This document shows positions 1 to 7,100 of a DNA stretch of 8,226 nucleotides, piece after piece. The stretch covers positions 1 to 8,226 of the forward strand of contig JBIICS010000124.1 in NCBI GenBank assembly GCA_044238735.1, in the 5' to 3' direction. The stretch comes from JBIICS01 sp044238735 (lineage in GTDB: Bacteria; Bacteroidota; Bacteroidia; UBA4408). The notes beneath the pieces are model-generated. The model was not told the origin of the DNA. It did no database searches and worked only from the letters and a program-made list of their open reading frames with translations. Position 1 is the first letter of the stretch; the number at the start of each line of letters is the position of its first letter. Made by a program: the position numbers and the translations under genes.

Positions 1-44
1 CCCGCCCCACCCACTTGCAACGCTTCAGCTTAGCGCTTACTGGG
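1..44. other. GC-rich segment with imperfect palindrome at the window edge
   Basis: This short stretch is clearly richer in G and C than the rest of the window and encodes nothing I can support. CCCCA at 5-9 can pair with TGGGG at 41-45, and CGCT at 21-24 with AGCG at 32-35, giving an interrupted hairpin. It directly abuts the 99-bp tandem units and may be another palindromic intergenic element or the edge of one. The pairing is broken by unpaired bases and the left side is cut by the window, so the call is weak. Confidence 0.25.
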
Positions 45-89
45 GGGTATACAAAATCTAAATACAATTGAACCAATAAACTAACTCAA

Positions 90-146
90 GGCTTCGATTC
101 CTCAGCCTGACAACTAAATTAATGTCGCCCTGAGCTTTTCGAAGGG
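90..146. repeat. Inverted pair of REP-like palindromes, unit 1
   Basis: The left element (90-112) has GGCT/AGCC arms around TTCGATTCCTC. The right element (about 123-146) has CCCT/AGGG arms and lies in opposite orientation. TTCGA, CTCAG and TGACA of the left element recur as reverse complements (TGTCG here instead of TGTCA, then CTGAG and TCGAA) in the right one, around an ACTAAATTAA spacer. This copy has GAGCTTTTCGAA instead of GAGCTTGTCGAA. Confidence 0.75.
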
Positions 147-188
147 TATACAAAATCTAAATACAATTGAACCAATAAACTTACACAA

Positions 189-245
189 GGCTTCGATTCC
201 TCAGCCTGACAACTAAATTAATGTCGCCCTGAGCTCGTCGAAGGG
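189..245. repeat. Inverted pair of REP-like palindromes, unit 2
   Basis: This has the same arrangement as unit 1, shifted by exactly 99 bp. The left element is at 189-211 and the right at about 222-245. The right element carries GAGCTCGTCGAA and TGTCG. The short CCCT/AGGG outer arms are unchanged, so the variation lies in the centre of the element. Confidence 0.75.
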
Positions 246-287
246 TATACAAAATCTAAATACAATTGAACCAATAAACTAACACAA

Positions 288-344
288 GGCTTCGATTCCT
301 CAGCCTGACAACTAAATTAATGTCACCCTGAGCTTGTCGAAGGG
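288..344. repeat. Inverted pair of REP-like palindromes, unit 3 (best-matched copy)
   Basis: The left element is at 288-310 and the right at 321-344. In this copy the large palindrome is complete at its core: TTCGA (291-295) with TCGAA (337-341), CTCAG (299-303) with CTGAG (328-332), and TGACA (306-310) with TGTCA (321-325), around the spacer at 311-320. Read on the minus strand, the right element is CCCTTCGACAAGCTCAGGG, a motif I recall as dispersed in many bacterial genomes; I could not check this. It lies just beyond the 3' end of the gene at 367-813 and so would be transcribed in its 3' untranslated region. Confidence 0.8.
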
Positions 345-366
345 TAGACAAAACTCCGGGATTTTT

Positions 367-813
367 TTATTCTTTAACCACTTTATAATACAAGTTTTCT
401 TTATCAATTAAAACCCGAATAAAGTACATGCCGTTGGCATAGGAACTTAAATCGATATCGGATACGTTGGAACTTAATTGCTTTTTTTCTAAAACCTTGC
501 CGTTAAAGTCTAGTAAAAACAAAGTAGCATCTTCCTCAGTTTTTAAATCGTTTACCGTTAAATGAACTACTGCTTTTGTAGGGTTTGGCGCAGCCGTTAT
601 GCCGTGTTTAAATTCTATCTCGCGGGCCTTTTTATCTTTATCCTTATCGCTATCTCCATTATTAAAGGCCAAACGCGCATCGTAAATACTTACCCGCTTG
701 CGTTGAATACGCGCACCGTTAGCATCGTAAGAGTATTTTACGGGTTGGGCGATTGTGGTTGAATAATAGGCTATGCTTAATATTGCAGACAATACTAGTA
801 GTTTATGTTTCAT
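367..813 (-). CDS. Small exported protein with one YD motif and a T9SS type A sorting domain
   Basis: 148 residues. Residues 1-22 form a Sec signal peptide (MKHK, hydrophobic core, cleavage likely between A22 and Q23). The mature N-terminus has YSYDANGARIQRK (27-39), which resembles a single YD repeat. A charged DSDKDKDKK linker (54-62) follows. Residues about 70-148 match a Por-type sorting domain: APNP (75-78), a central LLDFNGKVL strand, and GMYFIRV (128-134) before a KVVKE end. Proteins with this domain are known to cross the outer membrane through the T9SS and become surface-attached or released. Here almost nothing remains besides the sorting signal, so no catalytic role is visible. Small proteins of this kind, with a YD-like motif, are in my recollection common near Bacteroidota RHS genes. 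The gene follows the membrane protein after 105 nt, in which I see no convincing promoter or terminator. It looks richer in G and C than the neighbouring genes. Confidence 0.85.
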   Translation of the reverse strand: MKHKLLVLSAILSIAYYSTTIAQPVKYSYDANGARIQRKRVSIYDARLAFNNGDSDKDKDKKAREIEFKHGITAAPNPTKAVVHLTVNDLKTEEDATLFLLDFNGKVLEKKQLSSNVSDIDLSSYANGMYFIRVLIDKENLYYKVVKE

Positions 814-918
814 TTCTAGGGATATTTAATCTATTGGTAGTTTAAATCAATTTATTTAGACCAGTAATTATTATATGTCACTCTCTTATTTTATTATTAG
901 TAAATAAATTTTTATAAA

Positions 919-1179
919 TTAATTTAGAAGTTTTGTATTTCGATAAACAATTGTAAACATCAAATACAAACTTAAAAAATGACCCAAAAACATTAATTCC
1001 TTTCCTCCAATTACCCCAAGCATTCCTCCTATTAAAAATGGAGGGAGAAAAAAAAGTGACAAAGTATTAGTAATTGACAAATCTAATATTTCAAAATACG
1101 AACAAATTTCTGTAAAGAATATAGAGATTAACCAATAAAATAGTATTAAAGCTATTGTGATGTTTTTTCTCGTTACCAT
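919..1179 (-). CDS. Small polytopic membrane protein, candidate immunity protein
   Basis: 86 residues, not recognised as a named family. The start is ATG at 1179, only 5 nt after the TAG stop of the giant RHS gene, with no Shine-Dalgarno sequence. This suggests translational coupling and shared transcription. After MVTRKN there are three likely membrane helices: about 7-28, 39-58 (containing LPPFLIGG and GMLGVIGG) and 62-79, followed by a short RNTKLLN tail. There is no cleavable signal peptide and no catalytic motif. Genes directly behind RHS, Tc or CDI toxin tips usually encode the cognate immunity protein, and membrane-embedded ones are known for toxins acting at membranes. Since the upstream tip looks like a phospholipase A2, protection at the inner membrane would fit. 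That function is inferred from position only. It could also be an unrelated small membrane protein or an accessory factor. Confidence 0.75.
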   Translation of the reverse strand: MVTRKNITIALILFYWLISIFFTEICSYFEILDLSITNTLSLFFLPPFLIGGMLGVIGGKELMFLGHFLSLYLMFTIVYRNTKLLN

Positions 1180-1184
1180 AAAAG

Positions 1185-4100
1185 CTACTTAATAAAATTA
1201 TTATCATTGTAATTTTCAGATGCACCAATTGCAAAAGCTTTATAAATAGAAATTGGAGTAAATATAGCAGCAACAGCATATGCTCTCCTAGTTTCTTCAA
1301 CATTTGTACTAAACTTGGCAACAAACATTGCATCGTATGCTAATTTAGCATCAGCACCTGCTACATTAAGGTTAAATAATGCGCCTGTAACCCCATCCGC
1401 TCTATTTATATAATATCGATAATCATGTAAATAAGCCGCGTAATCAAGCATATTTAATGGTTTTAACCCTAAACTTAATAAATATCTTGGATCTTTACTA
1501 GACCCTGGACCGATATAATTATACCATAAAGCTTTTTTATCTAATACATTTTCTAATGTTAAATGTAAAGGACCATTGTTTTTATTGGAAAGACTGTTAT
1601 TATATCTTAACGTATAAAACCCTTTAATATATCTTTCCTCCATTTTTACATCATATTGGTTTACCCAATCTCCATTTCTTTTTTGAGCATTAAACTGAAC
1701 CCCAATACCTGCATAACCGAAAATTGGAACTTCAACGCCATCATTCAATGCATCATACATATCATCATAATTAGAATATTGCGGATCTAAATGATTATTT
1801 GTACCACCCATTTTAGTTGCAGAATATTGGCTAGATCCCGGAGAAGTGCCACCACTAGCGGCATATGGCGCTTGATTTCCTAATAAATATTGCTTGTTAA
1901 AATAATTAGCATTTTTATTTCCATTCATTCTATCGCTTGCTGCCGAAAATGGAGCATCAACAACTCTAAACGGAATAAACATTTTATCTAAACCATTTCT
2001 TACTGTTTTTTCCCAAGTGTTACCACTAGGATCCGAATACTTTAATGGATTATTTAAACAATAACTATAACGATTGTGGCTTTGAGTAAAATCGGGTGCT
2101 TGTGCAAAAATATCAGGAGATAACATACGGCCTAATACAGGATCGTACATTCGGCCATTCATATTAATTAAATTAAACTGATTTAAATGTTCGTGCCCGG
2201 TATATCCACGGCTTAACCATTGCGGCAATGTGTTTATGTTATCGTACGACCAATTGCTGTAATTGCGCCTGCGCCCCCAAGCGTCGAAACTTTGTTTTAA
2301 CACATTGCCATTATATGTTGCAACTGTACCACTAGTATTTGTTAACGTATTAATACTGCCTAAATGATCGCTGTGTACATAAAATAATTGTTTGTTTCCA
2401 TTATCGTTTACATTCATAGCGCATATACCCGAAGGAGATTCGATATAAGTTACATCAGTTACTTGACCAATGTTGTTTATTGTTTGCTCAAAATTGGATG
2501 CATAATATCGTGTATAATTAGTAACCCCACTTTGTGTTAAAACAGATTTAATTCTTTGTTGATTTACACCATAAGTAATATTGTATTGCAAATTATTCTC
2601 ACTAATTGTAGCCACCTTTTTAAATGGAGTATATGAAATATCCTGTTGTGTTAAGGAGATAGCAGGTACAGGGTTGGTAACGGTTTCAACAGCATTAAGG
2701 CGAGTTAAATTATATTCGTAATTACCTGCATCAGTTTTGGTTTCAATATTTCCATTGGATTTATATGTTATTGAATTTGGTAAAAATGTTGCATTTAAAT
2801 CCGGCTGAAATTTTGTTAACCTATTTAAATTATCATATTTAAAGTCTTCTTTTAGTTGAGCAACATTATCTTTACGCCAGTCCAAATTGCCTGTAACAGG
2901 ATTTATATTATACTCTAAATCAAAAACATTTCCTGTTTGTTGTTTCTTAATGTTACTATAATTATCATAAGTGTTTATTGAAGCTAAACCATTACCATAA
3001 GTATATTTATTTATAATACCATTAGGCAACATACCGTTTATTTGCCATAAAGTTTGATTATTATCTGCTTGTATAATTTTAGTTAAAACCCCTATGGAAT
3101 TATATTCATAATTAACCGAAAAATCACTAGCATATTTTTTATTAATTAATCTATTGTATTGATCGTATTGTAATTGAGTAATAAAGTTTTTAGTTGAAGT
3201 GCCCTCTGTTATTTTTGTTACCCTTGCTAAATCATCATATTCGTAATTCATTATAGCGTTATTGGGTCCCGAAACACTTTCCAAATTACCTAATGCTTTA
3301 CCTGAAAGGACGTAATTATATGTATAAACACCATCGGGTCCTGATTTAGTTTTAATTCTACCCAATTTATCATAAGTTAAATCGTAAGAATTTAAGTTTG
3401 CATCGGTTTGATTCCTAAGATTACCAAGGGCATCATACTGATATTTAGTTTTTCCACTATTAACTTCATTAAGTTCTTTCTGATTACCAAAATCGTCATA
3501 CACGATAGAATTTGTAACAATTCCATTAACCTTTGTGTTTTTAAGTTTTCCATCGGCAAAATATTCATACGTAATATTTCCGCCATTATCGGTGGAACTT
3601 ATTAAATAACTTAAAGCATTTGTGGTTTTTGATGAGGTATAATTATCTGGAGTAGTTATAGTAGTTATCAAATCACCATTACTTAAATTTTGATAATTGT
3701 AAGTAGTATTTAATCCAGCAGAAGGTGAAAATAAATCATCAGTAACCTTTGCTAACTTAATCCTATTATAATCGTCATAATTATAGATTGTAAATAAAGT
3801 AGAACATTGGGGATTTACAATTTCATAATTATTAGTCTCTTTTATTATTTGACCCTTAGCGTTATATTCTTTCCCTTGAAAAATTTTACCTGAAAAACCT
3901 TCTTTCTCCACTAAAACAACTCTGCCATAAATATCATAATATTCAATAACATATGGCATTCCTTGGCCGAAAACTTTTTTATAAGATATTATTTCACTTG
4001 TTCGAGTTTCATGGGTGCCTGGTATTTGTGCCCCTGAAATCCAGCCACGTTCTACGTTTATTCTGTTATTATCAGGGGCAATTTGTGAAACTTGATTCCC

Positions 4101-7100
4101 CCATCCATCATATTCAAAATAAGTTTTTTGCGACTGTACATTTGTTTGAGTCAATGCATGCCCGGTATATTTATTATAATCTACAGTTTCAAACTCTTCT
4201 TCTGGGTTAATTGTTTTAATTAAAAACAATCCAGTAGCATCATATTCAAACTTACTTGAAAGTAACGGTAAATTATATGCTGTAATATTATCTTCTTTTA
4301 ACTTTCCAAATGTTGTATAAGTATAATTATGTATAATTTCTCCGGTAGTGCCTGGGTATATTGTGTTTGACTTTATTGAACCCTCGTTTAAATTATATTC
4401 AATATTAGTTGTTTTTGAAATATTTGGATTAACTCCGTCTATAGAAGTGTGTGTTATTTGTTTTGGAACAGTTGGTAATAAATTATTATCGGTACCTACC
4501 GCAATATAATTAGAATAAGCGGTTATTTTTTTTATACCTGTATTAACATTTACATCTTCCTTACTGGTTAAAGTGCCGTTACCGGTATTGTATGTGTAAT
4601 TTGTTACATTATTTACATTAGATATTAGATCGTTATAAGAATTGCTTTTTAAATAGTAAAAAATTCTTTTGTTAATTGTACTTAATGGTACTATTTCATA
4701 TGTATTAACTCCCAATGATAATTGTTGCCCTGTTGCGGTTAAATAAGTTTTAGAAGTTGTAATTTTAGGTGTAAAATAATCACTATTACCTATACCATAA
4801 TCAACTATTAATTCATCTTTTAATAAAGTTGATGAATTTGATTTAGAAAATTCGGTAAAACCTAATATCCCTTTTCCTTTTTTATGAATTAAATAATTTT
4901 TGTAAGAAAAAGATAATTCAGTGTTTCCACCAATACCATCCGGATATACAATTTTATCTATTACTGAAGTTGGTCCTTTATAATTAATTAAATCGGAGTT
5001 ATTTTGTAAGTTTTGACTGTAGTTTGTAAATGAATTTAACTTACTATAATAAAATTTAGTTGAGACATTAAAACCATCTAAAACTTCTTTCAATAATGAA
5101 GTTTGAGAAGTTCTATACATATAAACAATTAAAGGTTGTGCTGTTAAAGAACTAGTTATATAAATATCTTCAATACCATCGCCATTAAAATCACCAAAAT
5201 TTACTGTGTTATTATCATAATCAACTCTGGATGGAATTGAATAATCTATCTTAGTAAAACTAAATTGATTGCCTAATGAATAAAAAACACTTAAAGTAGT
5301 AACATTAGAATTATTGTTATCAAATTCTAAGACATCAGTTAATCCATCTCCATTCATATCATGTGCAGCATGAACAAGTCTGCATCTGTTTTGAGAACTA
5401 AAAGGACTTTTCAAACCTAAGGTATTACCGAAAACTAATTCTGAATTGTTTCCTTTATTTATATATCCTTTCCAATCGTAACTATAAAGCGCATTGTTTA
5501 CTGTAATTAGATTATCTAAATAACCATCACCATTATAATCTCCAATTAAATTTAAAACTTCATCTACAGCAACGCATCCAGAAACTGGATTAAAGAATTT
5601 ATTTAAAGCGTAGCCAGTATTTAATGACACTAACTGAAAATTTCTATTTGAATCGAATTTTAAAGCGTATTTACCCGGAACTACCGATGCTAATGTAGCG
5701 TTAGGATTATCAATAACACAGTTGATTATATCAGATATTCCGTCACCATCATAATCTGAAACAAAGGCGTTTGAGAAATCTATTCGATAATTTAAATCGT
5801 TGAGAGTACCTTGACTATTCTGATAAAAATGAAACTTAGATTTACCCTGTTGCCATGCGAAATAATTTAAAATATCAGAGACTCTATCGCCATTAAAGTC
5901 TCCTACAAATAGTGCAGAATTTAAGCCATTTGATATTGACAGGTTTTGAGCCAGATAACTTAAAAATGAAGTTGGAGTTGAGCTGATACCAGTACCATTT
6001 GATAAATAAACATTGATAGAACTCCCGTTTAGTGTTAAATCTAAAGAACCATCAGCTTTTAATACATTTTGTGAAATTGAATTATCTACTCCCCTCAAAT
6101 ATAAGTCTTCAAAACCATCTCCGTTATAATCAAAAATACTAATCGAAAAACCACCAACAGTATTTAAATCGTACTGAAAACTTTGCTTTAATTCAAAGTT
6201 TGGCGGAAAATTTGTGTTTGTAGAAACATTACTAAATCTAAAATCTTCATTGCCAGTGTTTTTATAAACTTTCCAATTTTGCCAATTAACAGTTGATGAA
6301 CCGTCACTCTGAATTGTTCTTGTACCATTAAACGAAATTATATCTTTTAACCCATCACTATTAAAGTCGATTAAAAATTGTTTTGAATAAGAATTTATAA
6401 TGAATAGATTATATATTTTGGTGTCCGAAATACTATTAACTTCATTATAATTAAAAAGTAAACTATTAAAAGTTTCCCCTTTGCCATTAAATTCTTGTAG
6501 TTCGCTTAATAAATAATTTCCCTCAACATCGTTATTATAAGAAAGTTTATAACTTCTCAGAAGCAATCCGGATGAATAAATTGAAATTTCTCTTAATATT
6601 TTAGCCTCCTTTATTTTAAATCCATTACTATATTTTTCAGTTGGTTCATTTTTAATGTCATAGTAAAATTTTATACTATATGGAAGATTGTTAGATAAGT
6701 GATTGCCATAATTTATTTCTTTTAAAAAAAACTCACCGTTATCATTGCCGTATTGATACAAACATCTATTTCCGTAGTTATCCACTATGTCGCTAATTGC
6801 ATAAAATAATGGTAATTGTGCATTTTGAGGAATGTAGCCAACAGTATTTAATGTTAATTCGTTTTTAGTTTTAATTGTAAAATTTGGATAAGGTGCTCCT
6901 ATATCGTGAAAAGATACGATTTGGTCAAAACTTTCGTTTTCTGTTTTGTATTCTTTATATGTTCCTAAGTCAACTGATTTATATAATCTATTTCCATTAT
7001 AGGAAAACACGTCATTTTCATCAAAGTTAAACCTCTCTATTACGTTATCCTGATATAGATTTTTGTTTTCCCTATTAATACCACCCGGCAAAGAAATATT

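Larger units (their letters stand above)
45..360. repeat. Three 99-bp direct tandem repeats plus a broken fourth unit
   Basis: Units lie at 45-143, 144-242 and 243-341, each starting GGGTATACAAAATCTAAATA. A degenerate partial fourth unit runs from 342 to about 355, shortly before the stop codon of the convergent-side gene at 367. The units differ from one another at only 3 or 4 of 99 positions. Most differences fall in the right palindrome (TTTTCG, CTCGTCG or TTGTCG versions) and in the CTAACTCAAG region. Such similarity points to recent duplication. No ORF continues through the units and there are no unique spacers, so this is not a CRISPR array. With the segment at 1-44 it fills the only gene-free stretch longer than 300 bases. 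Confidence 0.95.

Noticed and set aside
45..341. CRISPR array
   Set aside because: The 99-bp units are directly adjacent with no unique spacers, and no cas gene is visible.
342..370. Intrinsic terminator at the T-run 362-368
   Set aside because: The T-run is on the plus strand, where no gene ends, and no matching stem precedes it. On the minus strand the same bases are an A-run and cannot serve as the U-tract.
562..762. Plus-strand ORF within the T9SS-tagged gene
   Set aside because: It lies wholly opposite a gene with a clear signal peptide and sorting domain and shows no family motif; the same applies to the plus-strand ORFs at 3408-3605 and 3953-4210.
814..918. Promoter for the T9SS-tagged gene
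   Set aside because: The gap is very AT-rich and contains TATAAT-like strings, but I found no properly spaced TTTG and TAnnTTTG pair of the Bacteroidota type.
1091..1333. Small minus-strand ORF overlapping the end of the RHS gene and the start of the membrane protein gene
   Set aside because: It overlaps two well-supported genes in another frame, and its Leu/Ile-rich sequence is what AT-rich shadow frames give.
1188..2021. Nuclease tip (HNH, AHH or similar) in the RHS protein
   Set aside because: The only HD pair fits HDxxY with an upstream Y-x-G-P-G loop; no HNH, AHH or other His/Cys metal-finger pattern is present.
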